Part shown: piece after piece, positions 1 to 9,745 of the stretch
How positions within the stretch are numbered: position 1 is the first letter of the stretch
How the letters are laid out: each line of letters starts with the position of its first letter
DNA from: Myxococcus dinghuensis
GTDB lineage: Bacteria; Myxococcota; Myxococcia; Myxococcales; Myxococcaceae
Assembly (NCBI RefSeq): GCF_024198235.1
Contig: NZ_JAKCFB010000007.1
Span: 186,001 to 250,000, forward strand
DNA: 64,000 bases
Direction: 5' to 3'
The notes under the pieces: generated by a model
Told to the model about the DNA's origin: nothing
Seen by the model: only the letters and a program-made list of their open reading frames with translations
Databases searched by the model: none
Position numbers and translations under genes: made by a program

Positions 1-231
1 GCCGTGGACGGCACGGTGACGTTCGTCCACCGCGCGGGTGGCGGGGTGAAGCGCAGCCGGCTCAACCTGGACCAGCCGGAGGCGCGCAAGGACGCGCAAG
101 GCCGCGTGCTCAACGACTGGATTCGCCGCCGCGACAAGCGCAACCGAGGCTACCTGGCTGGAGAGCTGGTAGCCGGCTTCGCCTCCGTGGACGAGCGCTG
201 GGGTTCCGCCGCGCGACAGGCCGGGCGGTGA
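1..231 (+). CDS. C-terminal end of an unknown protein (5' truncated by window edge)
   Basis: The frame is open from the first base and ends at TGA 229-231, giving the last 76 residues of a protein that starts outside the window. The visible part is basic and hydrophilic (arginine and lysine rich, with a short RRRDKRNR stretch) and has no membrane segment or motif that I recognise. Codon use is typical of the window, with G or C at nearly every third position, which supports a real coding end. It is followed 57 bases later by mtgA on the same strand, so the two could be co-transcribed. Function unknown. Confidence 0.6.
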   Translation, partial: AVDGTVTFVHRAGGGVKRSRLNLDQPEARKDAQGRVLNDWIRRRDKRNRGYLAGELVAGFASVDERWGSAARQAGR

Positions 232-288
232 GTCGAGGCCCGGGCGGCGCGTGACGCCGGGCGCCGAAAGGCGCTATGCACCGCCGGG

Positions 289-1218
289 ATGTCGACCACG
301 GATGGACGGCCGTCGCCCTCGGAGCCGGGGCGCGCTGGCGCGGTGACCGGGAGCTCCCTGGAGGCGCGCCCCGTCGCCATGGCCTCGGGACCGACGGGGG
401 CGTCACCCGTCACACGGCGCGCGCGGTGGCGTCGGCGGGTCGTGCTCGCGCTGGGGTTGTTGGTGTTCGGGGTGTGCGTCGTCGAGTACGTCCGCCTTCC
501 CGAGGCCGAGCCCCTGGTGAAGGAGAACCCGAAGTCGACGGCGTTGATGGACCAGCGCGCGGAGGAGGCTCGCGAGGCGGGGAAGAAGGCGCGCCGGCGT
601 CAGCACTGGGTCTCGCTCGGCGCCATCTCCCGTCACGCGGTGGCGGCGGTGCTGGTGTCGGAGGACGCGGGCTTCTACGTGCACGAGGGCGTGGACACGG
701 TGGAGGTCCGCAAGGCCATGGAGGAGGCCTGGAAGCAGGGGAAGCTGGGGCGCGGGGCGTCCACCATCACCCAGCAGTTGGCGAAGAACCTGTGGCTGTC
801 CACGGACCGGAGCCTCTTGCGCAAGGCGAAGGAGCTGGTGCTCGCCCACCGCTTGGAGGAGGCGCTCCCCAAGAAGCGCATCCTCGCGCTGTACCTCAAC
901 GTGGTGGAGTGGGGGAGCGGTGTCTACGGCATCGAGGCGGGCGCGCGCGAACACTTCGGGGTGTCCGCCTCGCAGCTCACGCCCGCGCAGGGCGCCATCC
1001 TCGCGGCGATGCTGCCGGCGCCGCGCAAGCGCTCGCCGTCCTCGGGTTCCCGCGCGCTGTGGAAGCGCGCGCACTGGATCGTCGACCAGCTCGCCTCCGT
1101 GGGGCGCCTCTCCGGCGCGGAGGCGGACACGGCCCGCGCGGACATCGACCGGCTCCTGGGACGTGCGCCCGCGGAGACGACGGACGCGGCGGACGACGAC
1201 ACGGACGGCGAGGGTTGA
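289..1218 (+). CDS. mtgA: Monofunctional biosynthetic peptidoglycan transglycosylase (GT51)
   Basis: This 309-residue protein polymerises lipid II into glycan strands at the outer face of the inner membrane. After a basic N-terminal stretch there is one membrane anchor (about residues 49-66), then a GT51 domain (about 105-265). The first catalytic motif is EDAGFYVHEG, with the putative catalytic Glu at 125. It is followed by the family block GASTITQQLAKNLWLS (156-171) and a KKRILALYLN segment (195-204). There is no transpeptidase domain, which separates it from class A PBPs. The N-terminus is longer than usual for MtgA and the tail is acidic. The ATG at 289 has only a weak ribosome-binding site, so a start inside the first 40 residues is possible. 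Confidence 0.92.
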   Translation: MSTTDGRPSPSEPGRAGAVTGSSLEARPVAMASGPTGASPVTRRARWRRRVVLALGLLVFGVCVVEYVRLPEAEPLVKENPKSTALMDQRAEEAREAGKKARRRQHWVSLGAISRHAVAAVLVSEDAGFYVHEGVDTVEVRKAMEEAWKQGKLGRGASTITQQLAKNLWLSTDRSLLRKAKELVLAHRLEEALPKKRILALYLNVVEWGSGVYGIEAGAREHFGVSASQLTPAQGAILAAMLPAPRKRSPSSGSRALWKRAHWIVDQLASVGRLSGAEADTARADIDRLLGRAPAETTDAADDDTDGEG

Positions 1219-1357
1219 ACCGAGAGGTTCGATGTGTTTCGTGTCGGCCCGCTGGGCCGCCGACGGGGGACCTGGACTTGCCGGGTGCCGCGTATGGAGA
1301 CGGTGGGGCGGTGTCCCGACCGTCACCCGGACGTGGCGCGGGAGTATCCGGGAGCAG

Positions 1358-1972
1358 CTATTCGGTCGCCGGCTCCTCGCGGAAGTTCGCCTCCGCGATG
1401 GAGGCCCCCCAGCAGCACTCCGTTTCGTCCTCCTCGCCGGTGGGGAGGGTGGTGTGGAGGGGGGCGCCCTCCTTCACGTCTGTGAAGTAGAAGAGGTTTC
1501 GCGGCAGGACGACGAGCGCGCGGTCGCCCTGGCGCGTGCGCAGGACGAGCTGCGCCAGGGTCGGGTCCGCCAGGTCCGAGGCGCCGTGTGGAACGAAGGT
1601 CTCCAGCCTGGGCGCGACGTGAGGCGCCTCCTGTCCGCACCCGCCGTCCTCCGTGGAGACCTCCACCTCCTCCACGTGACAGGCGTCGCCGCCCGCGAAG
1701 TGGAACACCGCCTGGACCCGCGTGAAGTAGCAGTCCGGCGTCCCGCAGTCCTGGCCGTGGACGTCCGCCAGCACCGACAGGCGCACCCGGTCTTCCGACA
1801 GGGCCTCCACCATGCCGCTGCGCGCGTAGCGCTGGAGCAGGGGCGCCTGGGCACAGTGGGAGGTCGTCCGCGTATCGGGCCGCACCTCCGCCGCCCGGTG
1901 GGCACAGCCGGGCAGCGACAGGAGGAGCGCGATGAAGAGGGGGCCATGCTTCAGGGACATGGCCGGGTTCAT
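1358..1972 (-). CDS. Putative lipoprotein, function unknown
   Basis: A 204-residue protein with an N-terminal hydrophobic stretch ending in a lipobox-like LSLPGC, so it is probably exported and lipidated. The mature part has many cysteines in pairs (for example CGTPDC and ECCW), suggesting disulfides in the periplasm or outer membrane. I recognise no domain. It is the last of three minus-strand genes (3307-1358) with 4 and 16 bases between neighbours, all encoding exported proteins, so a common transcript is likely. An alternative start is the ATG at 1960; neither start has a clear Shine-Dalgarno sequence. Confidence 0.7.
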   Translation of the reverse strand: MNPAMSLKHGPLFIALLLSLPGCAHRAAEVRPDTRTTSHCAQAPLLQRYARSGMVEALSEDRVRLSVLADVHGQDCGTPDCYFTRVQAVFHFAGGDACHVEEVEVSTEDGGCGQEAPHVAPRLETFVPHGASDLADPTLAQLVLRTRQGDRALVVLPRNLFYFTDVKEGAPLHTTLPTGEEDETECCWGASIAEANFREEPATE

Positions 1973-1988
1973 ACCCGACGACGGCCCG

Positions 1989-2579
1989 CTAGAGCCCGGC
2001 GTTCTCCAGCGCGCCGCCGAGCCCCGGGAAGGGCTTGGTGATGAGCGCCTCGAAGACGATGTCCTCGAGGCGGATCTCCACCGGGAGCTGCGGCGGCGTC
2101 AGTCCACCCCTCACCACCGTGTTGCTGACGATGAACCACACGCGGCGACGGCCGATGGCCTGCTTCAGCGCTGGCGAGTCGAGGCGCAGCGGCGTCGTCG
2201 TGTTGGGGGCGAACTCGCGGGAGGGGAGGATCTCCGCTGCCTGCGCGTAGTACGTCGGCAGGTTCAGGTCGGTGTAGAAGACGGGGTCGTCCGGCGTGGC
2301 CTTTCCCGTGAAGGACAGGCGCATCGCGGTGCGCAGCGTCAGCGACGAGGACGGGTTGACGACGGTGAGCCGGGCGGCCACCTGCTCCACGACGATGTCC
2401 AGGTCCTGCGTGTTCACCGACTCGTCGGGCAGGTCGATGGCCAGCTCCGCGTAGACGGGCTGGAGCAGGGAGGTGACGGGGACCCGCACGTCGAAGGGCT
2501 CGGTCTCGATGGAGATCTGCGCCGAGCACGACGCCAGGACGAGCAGGCACCAGGGGATGAGGAGGGCGCGGGTCTTCAT
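1989..2579 (-). CDS. Putative lipoprotein, function unknown
   Basis: A 196-residue protein with a signal sequence ending in LVLASC, read as a lipobox. The mature region is rich in beta-strand-like segments and repeated phrases such as FDVRVPVTS and LTVVNPSSS, consistent with a beta-sandwich, but no family is recognised. Its ATG overlaps the TGA of the upstream beta-barrel gene (ATGA at 2579-2576), a sign of translational coupling. The tight coupling suggests that this lipoprotein and the upstream protein work together in the envelope. Confidence 0.75.
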   Translation of the reverse strand: MKTRALLIPWCLLVLASCSAQISIETEPFDVRVPVTSLLQPVYAELAIDLPDESVNTQDLDIVVEQVAARLTVVNPSSSLTLRTAMRLSFTGKATPDDPVFYTDLNLPTYYAQAAEILPSREFAPNTTTPLRLDSPALKQAIGRRRVWFIVSNTVVRGGLTPPQLPVEIRLEDIVFEALITKPFPGLGGALENAGL

Positions 2580-3307
2580 CGGAAGGTCCAGGAGAGGTCG
2601 AGGACGGGGAGGACGGCGAGCTTCTCGCCGGGGACGGCCGGGTCGTTCAGGTCCACGTAGGTGGCGCCCACGCCCAGGCCCAGGTGCTCGCCGCCGTAGC
2701 GGATGCCGGCGCCGAGGCGGGCCGCCGGGCCGCCCTCGACGCGGAGGCCCGCCTCACCCACGACGGACCAGTTCCCCGCGAACTGGAAGGCGGCCCCGGC
2801 GGTGAAGGACAGGTAGTCCGACGTGTAGTGCGCGTAGCGCGCCTCGGCCTGGAGCAGCAGTCGGCCCAAGGACAGGCCGTAGACGCCGTAGAACGCGGGG
2901 CCGCTCAGCTCCGGCTCGAAGCGCGTGACGGAGGGGGCCTCCGACTCCACGACGCCCGAGTACACGGAGGCGCCGACGAAGTGCGTGTAGCGCGCCCCGA
3001 GCACGAAGCGGTGCGGACCGGCGGCCGCCGCCCAGCGCAGGCCCAGGTTGGGGGCGAGGAGCGCGTCCGCGTACAGCGACGTGTCCACCGCGAGCCCCGC
3101 GAACAGCGGCAGCGCGGTGCGCTGCAACCCGAGCACGGGGGCGTCGATGACCTCCGCCGCGTCGGTACCCAACAGGCGCGCGGTGTTGGTGCGGACGCCC
3201 TGGGCGTCCTCCGCGGAGGCGAGGGCGGGAGACAGCAGCGCGGCGAGGACGCAGGGCAGGACGCGCCTGACGCGACCTCGCGTTCCAGGGTGTTCGAGTG
3301 GGGACAA
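2576..3307 (-). CDS. Exported protein, probable outer-membrane beta-barrel
   Basis: I place the start at TTG 3307, because AGGAG lies 8 bases upstream; the open frame extends to 3478, but the extra part looks non-coding. From this start the 243-residue product has a basic n-region and a hydrophobic segment ending LASA, a standard signal peptide. The rest alternates short hydrophobic and aromatic strands with glycine turns (for example FVLGARYTHFVGASVYSG) and ends in a terminal aromatic FR, as outer-membrane barrels often do. No specific family is assigned. It heads the three-gene operon running to 1358. Confidence 0.75.
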   Translation of the reverse strand: MSPLEHPGTRGRVRRVLPCVLAALLSPALASAEDAQGVRTNTARLLGTDAAEVIDAPVLGLQRTALPLFAGLAVDTSLYADALLAPNLGLRWAAAAGPHRFVLGARYTHFVGASVYSGVVESEAPSVTRFEPELSGPAFYGVYGLSLGRLLLQAEARYAHYTSDYLSFTAGAAFQFAGNWSVVGEAGLRVEGGPAARLGAGIRYGGEHLGLGVGATYVDLNDPAVPGEKLAVLPVLDLSWTFR

Positions 3308-3572
3308 GCAGGGGGCTCCTGGGGTGGGGGCTCGTGTCGGGTTCGCGTGGACACGCGGTGTGTCGACCGTCCACCGCGCGGTCGGCGTGGCCCCTCGGAT
3401 GATGGAGGCGCGCGAGGGGCACACGGAAGATGGGTGGTGTCTGACACACCGGGATGTATCGGCCCGCATGCGAGCCACCAGGCGAGCGAGGGTGTGTCCG
3501 CTCGCGGCCCGCGTGGTGTTGTTTCACGTCGCGCGGCTCCCGGCGGGCTCAGGGGTTCGGCTCGAAGAATCC
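3308..3572. other. Non-coding leader region between the exported-protein operon and a CBS remnant
   Basis: This stretch holds the promoter region of the minus-strand operon that starts at 3307. I see no convincing gene: third-position G/C bias is lost in every frame. No strong inverted repeat or clear promoter consensus could be picked out by eye. Confidence 0.4.
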
Positions 3573-3920
3573 ATGGGGCTCCCTGTGAGTCCAGGGGCCG
3601 CTCCATCAGCGCCGGAAGACGTGCCCGAGGTGGGGTTCGAGCCGGTGGTACGACGGAGTGGGGTTGGTGGGTGGCGGGAGGCCGAGGGCCGGTGCGTCCG
3701 GGACGTGGTGGGCCGACCTCCGGCGGTGGCGTATGAGGACAGCTCACTGCGCGAGGCGGCGGACCTCATGTCGGAGGAGGGCGTGGGCCGCCTGCCGGTG
3801 CCGTCGCGCGAGACGCCCGGGCGCGGGGTGGGCATCATCACCCGGAGCGACCTGCTGGGCGCGCATCGGCGGCGCCTGGAGAATGCCCGGCGCAGGGCGC
3901 GCGCGTGGCAGTCGGCGTGA
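3573..3920 (+). pseudogene. Remnant of a ClC-type channel C-terminus (single CBS domain)
   Basis: The frame from about 3690 to the TGA at 3918-3920 encodes one CBS motif: VGRPPAVAYEDSSLREAADL, then GVGRLPV, GVGIITRSDLLGAHRRRLE and a basic tail. This pattern is typical of the second CBS domain at the end of bacterial ClC chloride channels. The channel and the first CBS domain are missing, and codon bias decays upstream of about 3685, so I read it as a truncated relic. A short free-standing CBS protein starting at ATG 3573 cannot be excluded. The next gene starts 7 bases after its stop. Confidence 0.55.
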
Positions 3921-3927
3921 GGAGCAC

Positions 3928-5301
3928 GTGGACGGAGTGACGAACCCAGTCGCGGACGAGCGGGAGCGGGTGCTCGGGCTGCTGCGCCGCTTCGGCTGGA
4001 ACGCGACGTCGTTCCAGGTGCTCCAGCCGGGCTTCCGCTACTGGTTCGACGCATCGTCCGAGGCCTGCGTGGCCTACGTGGACACGGGCGGCGCGTGGGT
4101 GGCGGCGGGCGCGCCCGTGTCGGCCCCGGAGCGGCTCGCGGAGGTGACGGCGCGCTTCCAGGAGGCGGCGCGCGCGGCGGGGCGGCGGGCGTGCTTCTTC
4201 GCCACCGAGCCCCGCTTCACCCAGCGCGTCCCGCTGGCCTCGCTCACCATCGGAGAGCAGCCGGAGTGGGACCCGGCGCGCTGGGAGGGCGTGGTGCGCG
4301 GCAGCCGGAGCCTGCGCGAGCAACTGCGTCGCGCCCGCGCCCACGGCGTCACCGTGCGCGAGGTGCCCGCCGCCTTCCTGGAGGAGGACGGACACCCCAC
4401 GCGCCAGGCGGTGGAGCGCTTGAAGAAGCGCTGGCTCGCGTCGCGACGCATGGCGCCCATGGGCTTCCTCGTGCAGGTGCGTCCGGACGCCTTCGCGCGC
4501 GAGCGTCGCGTCTTCGTCGCGGAGGTGGGGGACACCCTGATGGGCGTGCTGCTCGTGTCGCCCGTCTACGCCCGCGAGGGCTGGTTCCTCCAGGACCTGC
4601 TGAGGGACCCGGAGTCCCCCAACGGCACGGCGGAGACGCTGGTGGACGCGGCCATGCGCGCGGCGGCGCGGGAGGGGCGGCGCTACGTGACGCTGGGGCT
4701 GGCGCCGCTGGCGGGCCCGGTGCGCCCCTGGCTGCGGCTGGCGCGGGCCTGTGGTCGCCCGCTGTTCGACTTCGAGGGGCTGCGCGCGTTCAAGGCGAAG
4801 TTCCGGCCCGACGCGTGGGTGCCGCTCCACCTCTCCTATCCGGCGTCGAGCGGAAGCTGGCTCGCGCTGTACGACGCGCTGCGCGCCTTCGCGCGGGGCA
4901 GCCTGGTGCGCTTCGGCGTGGCCACGGTGCTGCGCAGGCCCCGGCTGCTGGTGCAGGCGCTGGCGGTGCTGCTCGTCCCGTGGACGTTGCTGCTGGCGCT
5001 GCCGGCCACCGGGCGCTGGTTCCCCTCGGCGGGGGTGCAGTGGGGCTGGGTGCTGTTCGACGTGGCGCTCGCGGCGGGCCTCTTCTCGCTGGTGCGCCGC
5101 TGGCGTGATGGGCTGGCCACGATGCTCGCGGGCCTCACCGCCGCGGACGCGTGCCTCACCTTCGTCCAGGCCGCGTCCTTCAACGCGGTGCGCGCGCGGG
5201 GCCCGGTGGACTGGCTGGTCATCACCGCCGCCGTGCTCGCGCCCGCGACGGCCTCCGGCCTGTTGTTCCGCGCGCGCGACTTCCGCCTCCCCGCGCGCTG
5301 A
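3928..5301 (+). CDS. DUF2156 (MprF/LPG-synthase-like acyltransferase) domain protein with C-terminal membrane segments
   Basis: The 457-residue product starts with a DUF2156-like domain (about 10-300), the GNAT-fold domain found in aminoacyl-phosphatidylglycerol synthases. Recognisable pieces are the early FGWNATSFQVLQPGF, the central ERLKKRWLASRR and the late LRAFKAKFRPDAW. Four hydrophobic segments follow (about 335-455). In MprF the membrane part comes first, so the order is reversed here. Related stand-alone proteins are annotated as phosphatidylglycerol lysyltransferase-domain proteins, but the substrate cannot be read from sequence. The start is uncertain: GTG 3928 and GTG 3937 are both possible, with AGGAG at 3920-3924. 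Confidence 0.75.
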   Translation: MDGVTNPVADERERVLGLLRRFGWNATSFQVLQPGFRYWFDASSEACVAYVDTGGAWVAAGAPVSAPERLAEVTARFQEAARAAGRRACFFATEPRFTQRVPLASLTIGEQPEWDPARWEGVVRGSRSLREQLRRARAHGVTVREVPAAFLEEDGHPTRQAVERLKKRWLASRRMAPMGFLVQVRPDAFARERRVFVAEVGDTLMGVLLVSPVYAREGWFLQDLLRDPESPNGTAETLVDAAMRAAAREGRRYVTLGLAPLAGPVRPWLRLARACGRPLFDFEGLRAFKAKFRPDAWVPLHLSYPASSGSWLALYDALRAFARGSLVRFGVATVLRRPRLLVQALAVLLVPWTLLLALPATGRWFPSAGVQWGWVLFDVALAAGLFSLVRRWRDGLATMLAGLTAADACLTFVQAASFNAVRARGPVDWLVITAAVLAPATASGLLFRARDFRLPAR

Positions 5302-5338
5302 GCGCCGCGCCCGTCACTGGCGACACGACGCCTCACCC

Positions 5339-5404
5339 TTCCACTGGTCGACACTCCGACGGGGTGGTCCATGCGGAGGGGTTCCAGTGGCGGACACTGC
5401 CGCG
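5339..5404. promoter_or_regulatory. Imperfect direct repeat upstream of the peroxidase operon
   Basis: Two 23-base copies (5339-5361 and 5382-5404) match at 17 of 23 positions and share TTCCA, TGG and GACACT blocks. Their starts are 43 bases apart, close to four helical turns, so both face the same side of the DNA. They lie in the 218-base gap before the redox operon and could be an operator. No cognate regulator is identified. Confidence 0.3.
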
Positions 5405-5519
5405 TCTCCAGGCTGGCTCCCCACCCGGGGACAATGGTCTTTGCGGGGGAGAGCAGTTCCGGCTTCGCGCGCCGCGACTTCCTCGTGGCGTCGTCCGTCG
5501 CCGGCTGGGAGGGGTGACC

Positions 5520-6827
<1,308 letters not shown>

Positions 6828-6840
6828 GGAGGCGCCGCCC

Positions 6841-7959
6841 ATGGGGAACAAGTTCCGCAGCATCGAGACGAAGCACCACGAGGAGCGCGACGCGTTCTTC
6901 GAGCAGCTCCAGCGCCTGGACCGCCGCGCCTTCCTGCGCGTGGCGGGCATCTCCGCCGGCATCGCCGCGGGCATGGGGCTGCGCACGCCGCACGGCTTCC
7001 AGCTGGTCAACGTGGCGGAGGCGCAGGGGACGAAGCCACGCTTCTCCTTCGCGTACATCTCCGACACGCACCTCTACGAACAGAAGCTCAACGACCGGTT
7101 CGTGCGCTCCATCCTGAAGGCGGTGGACGACGTGAACGGGCTGGACCCGCAGCCGGACTTCGTCCTCTTCGGCGGAGACCTGGCGCAGTTGGGGCAGGCC
7201 GGCGAGTTGAAGCTGGGCGCGCAGATCCTCAAGAGCGTCAAGGCCCCCGTGCGGATGATGGTGGGCGAGCACGACTGGTTCCTCGACATGGGGGAGCTGT
7301 GGCGGGACTTGTTCGGCGCGCCGAACTACGCGTTCGACCACAAGGGCGTGCACTTCGTGGTGCTCAACTCCATCCACGAGAAGGACTTCTGGACGGAGCG
7401 CAAGCTCTCGCCCATGGAGCGGATGAAGATCGTCGCGGGCCTGGACAACGGCATCCAGTCCCGCTTCGAGGTGGGCAACGAGCAGCGCGAGTGGATGCGC
7501 CAGGACCTGGCGAAGGTGGACAAGAAGACGCCCATCATCGTCTTCAGCCACTCCCCGCTCTACAAGTACTACCGGCCCTGGAACTTCTGGACGGACGACG
7601 CGGACGAGGTGCAGGCGCTGCTGCGGCCCTTCGAGCGCGTCACCGTCATCCACGGGCACACGCACCAGATGTTGTCGAACCAGATCGGCAACATCTCCTT
7701 CCACGGGATGCTGTCCACGGCGTGGCCGTGGCCGTACGCGCCGGAGGGGCTGCCGAAGCTCACGGTGCAGATGAACCGCCCGGACCCGTTCAGCCAGTTC
7801 GACGGGTGCGGCGACGGGCGGATGGAGGTGACGGAGGCGGGGCTGGTGAACAAGCTGTACAACCTCTGGGAGCGCAATCCCATCACCGTGCGCGCGAGCT
7901 ACCTCACGTCGAACGGGAAGCAGGACGCGCCGCCCCAAACGAAGCTTCCGAGCTACTGA
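6841..7959 (+). CDS. Tat-exported calcineurin-like metallophosphoesterase
   Basis: The 372-residue product has an unusually long n-region followed by DRRAFLRVAG and a hydrophobic stretch, a twin-arginine signal (about 27-50). The phosphoesterase domain shows the metal-binding motifs in order: SDTHLYE, FGGDLAQ, GEHDWF (in place of GNHD), FSHSPL and HGHTHQ. The Asn of GNHD is therefore replaced by Glu. Tat export implies folding, probably with metals, before transport. It starts 13 bases after the peroxidase gene and is followed by a cytochrome c gene, so it belongs to an exported redox operon; its substrate is unknown. Confidence 0.85.
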   Translation: MGNKFRSIETKHHEERDAFFEQLQRLDRRAFLRVAGISAGIAAGMGLRTPHGFQLVNVAEAQGTKPRFSFAYISDTHLYEQKLNDRFVRSILKAVDDVNGLDPQPDFVLFGGDLAQLGQAGELKLGAQILKSVKAPVRMMVGEHDWFLDMGELWRDLFGAPNYAFDHKGVHFVVLNSIHEKDFWTERKLSPMERMKIVAGLDNGIQSRFEVGNEQREWMRQDLAKVDKKTPIIVFSHSPLYKYYRPWNFWTDDADEVQALLRPFERVTVIHGHTHQMLSNQIGNISFHGMLSTAWPWPYAPEGLPKLTVQMNRPDPFSQFDGCGDGRMEVTEAGLVNKLYNLWERNPITVRASYLTSNGKQDAPPQTKLPSY

Positions 7960-7974
7960 GCGCGAGGGGACACG

Positions 7975-8793
7975 ATGACCTTCCGGATGAAGCTGCTTGC
8001 GGGAATGTGCGCGCTGCTGTCGTTCGTGGGGGGCGTGGCGCTGGCCACGAGCCCCGCGCCGACCCAGGCGACCACGGAGCTGCCCCGCCACCAGGTGCCC
8101 GCGTCGAAGGACGGCAACCTCGTGGTCGGCATGTGTGACGGAGAGACCTCCCTCGAGGTGAAGGGGGTGAAGGAGGGACAGAAGCTGACGCGCGAGCAGG
8201 CGATGCGCGTGTCGGGCGACCTCATGGACGCCTGGCGGAAGAAGAACCCGGACGCGAACTGGGACCCCACGCCGCCACCCGTGCTGGCGCAGGCCCCGAA
8301 GCAGCCCACGCAGGGGACACCCAATCCCCCCGCGGGTGTGCAGAAGCCCGCGGTGGGGAGCAGCGTGCGCGAGGGCGGAATCACGGCGGACAGCGGCGGC
8401 AAGCAGGTGCGCAAGGAGGCCGGGGTGAACATCCAGGACGGACAGACCTACGGCGCGTTCACCTCGCGCGACGAGGCCATCTGGGCCGCGTCCACCGAGC
8501 AGTTCGTCAAGGAGGGCCACCGCGTGTTCCACGACGCGGAGGCGCTCGGTGGCACGGTGGCCATCTCCTGCGACATGTGTCACCCGGACGCGGCGAACAC
8601 TCACCCGGAGACGTATCCGAAGTACCAGGTGCAACTGGGCCGCGTGGCGCTGCTGCGGGACATGATCAACTGGTGCATCGAGAACCCGGTGCGCGGCATC
8701 CCGCTCGCGGACGGAGACCCGAGGTTGCGCGCCATGGAGGCGTACATCTACGCGCAGCGCAAGGGCACGAAGCTCGACTACGGCAAGAAGTGA
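7975..8793 (+). CDS. Mono-heme c-type cytochrome, exported
   Basis: A 272-residue protein with a signal peptide (about 1-24), a low-complexity Pro/Gln linker (about 98-125) and one heme site CDMCH (Cys199, Cys202, His203). After the heme come GRVALLRDMINWCIENPVRG and the ending MEAYIYAQRKGTKLDY, a pattern resembling SoxA/TsdA-type cytochromes, in which a downstream Cys or Met can be a heme ligand. It probably passes electrons to the di-heme peroxidase encoded two genes upstream. It lies 15 bases after the phosphoesterase gene and is followed by a strong hairpin terminator. Confidence 0.82.
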   Translation: MTFRMKLLAGMCALLSFVGGVALATSPAPTQATTELPRHQVPASKDGNLVVGMCDGETSLEVKGVKEGQKLTREQAMRVSGDLMDAWRKKNPDANWDPTPPPVLAQAPKQPTQGTPNPPAGVQKPAVGSSVREGGITADSGGKQVRKEAGVNIQDGQTYGAFTSRDEAIWAASTEQFVKEGHRVFHDAEALGGTVAISCDMCHPDAANTHPETYPKYQVQLGRVALLRDMINWCIENPVRGIPLADGDPRLRAMEAYIYAQRKGTKLDYGKK

Positions 8794-8812
8794 CCCGAGC
8801 CCCGAGTGGAGT

Positions 8813-8855
8813 CGTCCCCCGGGTGGCGCCCTTCGTGGCGGCTGCTCGGGGGACG
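8813..8855 (+). terminator. Hairpin terminator after the peroxidase operon
   Basis: A perfect 9-bp stem (8813-8821 with 8847-8855) closes a loop that contains a second small GCC/GGC stem, and CTTCATTTC follows. It lies between two convergent genes and could end transcription from the plus strand. Confidence 0.6.
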
Positions 8856-8857
8856 CT

Positions 8858-9583
8858 TCATTTCACGGCGGGGGGCTGGCGGAGCCACCGGTACACGAGC
8901 AGGTGTCCCAGGAGCGCCGCCTGCACGAGCACGATGGGCAGCCAGATGAAGGGCGCGGTGGTGATGAGGGTGCTGCGCGGCTCGGCGTGGAAGAGGTGCT
9001 CGAACAGCGGCGAGGACAGGTTGGCGATGGCCACGATGGTGAGGAGCAGCGCGAGCCCCACCGTGTTCCAGGCGCCGACGAGCAGGCGCGATGCGCGGCC
9101 CCGGTGGACGAGCCACGCCAGGACGGGCGCGCTCAGCCCGGTGAGGATGTCGAAGTTGAGTCCCTCGAAGGTCATCTCGACGGGGAGCGTGCCCTCGCGG
9201 TGGAGCGCCCAGAGCGCCACCTCCACGGGGACGCGGAAGACCTGGAAGCCGACGAGGGCGCTCAATGACAGCCCACGCACCAGCCGGTCCCCGAACCGCG
9301 AGAACGCCAGGACGAACGTCAGCACGACCGTGGGGAGGAGGGCCTTGAAGATGTCGGGCGGCGCGGAGCGCATGTCCGCGAAGGCGCCCCGCGCGGCGAG
9401 GACGCCCGTCACGGCCATGACCACCGCGACGAGCGCGGCGGACAGGAGCGTCCAGCGGGCGTTCACCTGGAGCGGCTCGCCCAGCCGCCTGCCCGCGCGC
9501 CACGTCGCCGCGACGAGGAGACAGGCCATGCACAAGACGAGCAGGACGAAGCCGGTGGTGACGGGCGCGGAGGGAGCGGGCAT
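8858..9583 (-). CDS. Multi-pass membrane protein, function unknown
   Basis: A 241-residue integral membrane protein with about seven hydrophobic segments, beginning TTGFVLLVLCMACLLVAATW and ending FIWLPIVLVQAALLGHLLVY. The ATG at 9583 is preceded by GGGAG at good spacing; the frame extends upstream to 9625 without a ribosome-binding site. The phrase FRVPVEVALWALHREG in the middle is conserved-looking but not one I can tie to a named family. It stands alone between convergent and divergent neighbours. Confidence 0.75.
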   Translation of the reverse strand: MPAPSAPVTTGFVLLVLCMACLLVAATWRAGRRLGEPLQVNARWTLLSAALVAVVMAVTGVLAARGAFADMRSAPPDIFKALLPTVVLTFVLAFSRFGDRLVRGLSLSALVGFQVFRVPVEVALWALHREGTLPVEMTFEGLNFDILTGLSAPVLAWLVHRGRASRLLVGAWNTVGLALLLTIVAIANLSSPLFEHLFHAEPRSTLITTAPFIWLPIVLVQAALLGHLLVYRWLRQPPAVK

Positions 9584-9745
9584 CCGAGGTCTCCCGAGGT
9601 GCTGTCTCACGGGCGGTCGATGCAATCAAGTGTCGGTCTCCGAGCGCCGCCGGACGGTGCGTCAGCCCTGACGCGAACCCGACGTCGCCAGAGAGCCGGC
9701 CGAGGCGGATGGCCTGCCGGTGACACCATCACCGTGAGGACCTCC

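Noticed and set aside
3308..3478. Longer N-terminus for the beta-barrel gene
   Set aside because: The extra residues contain no signal peptide, while TTG 3307 has a good Shine-Dalgarno and leads directly into one.
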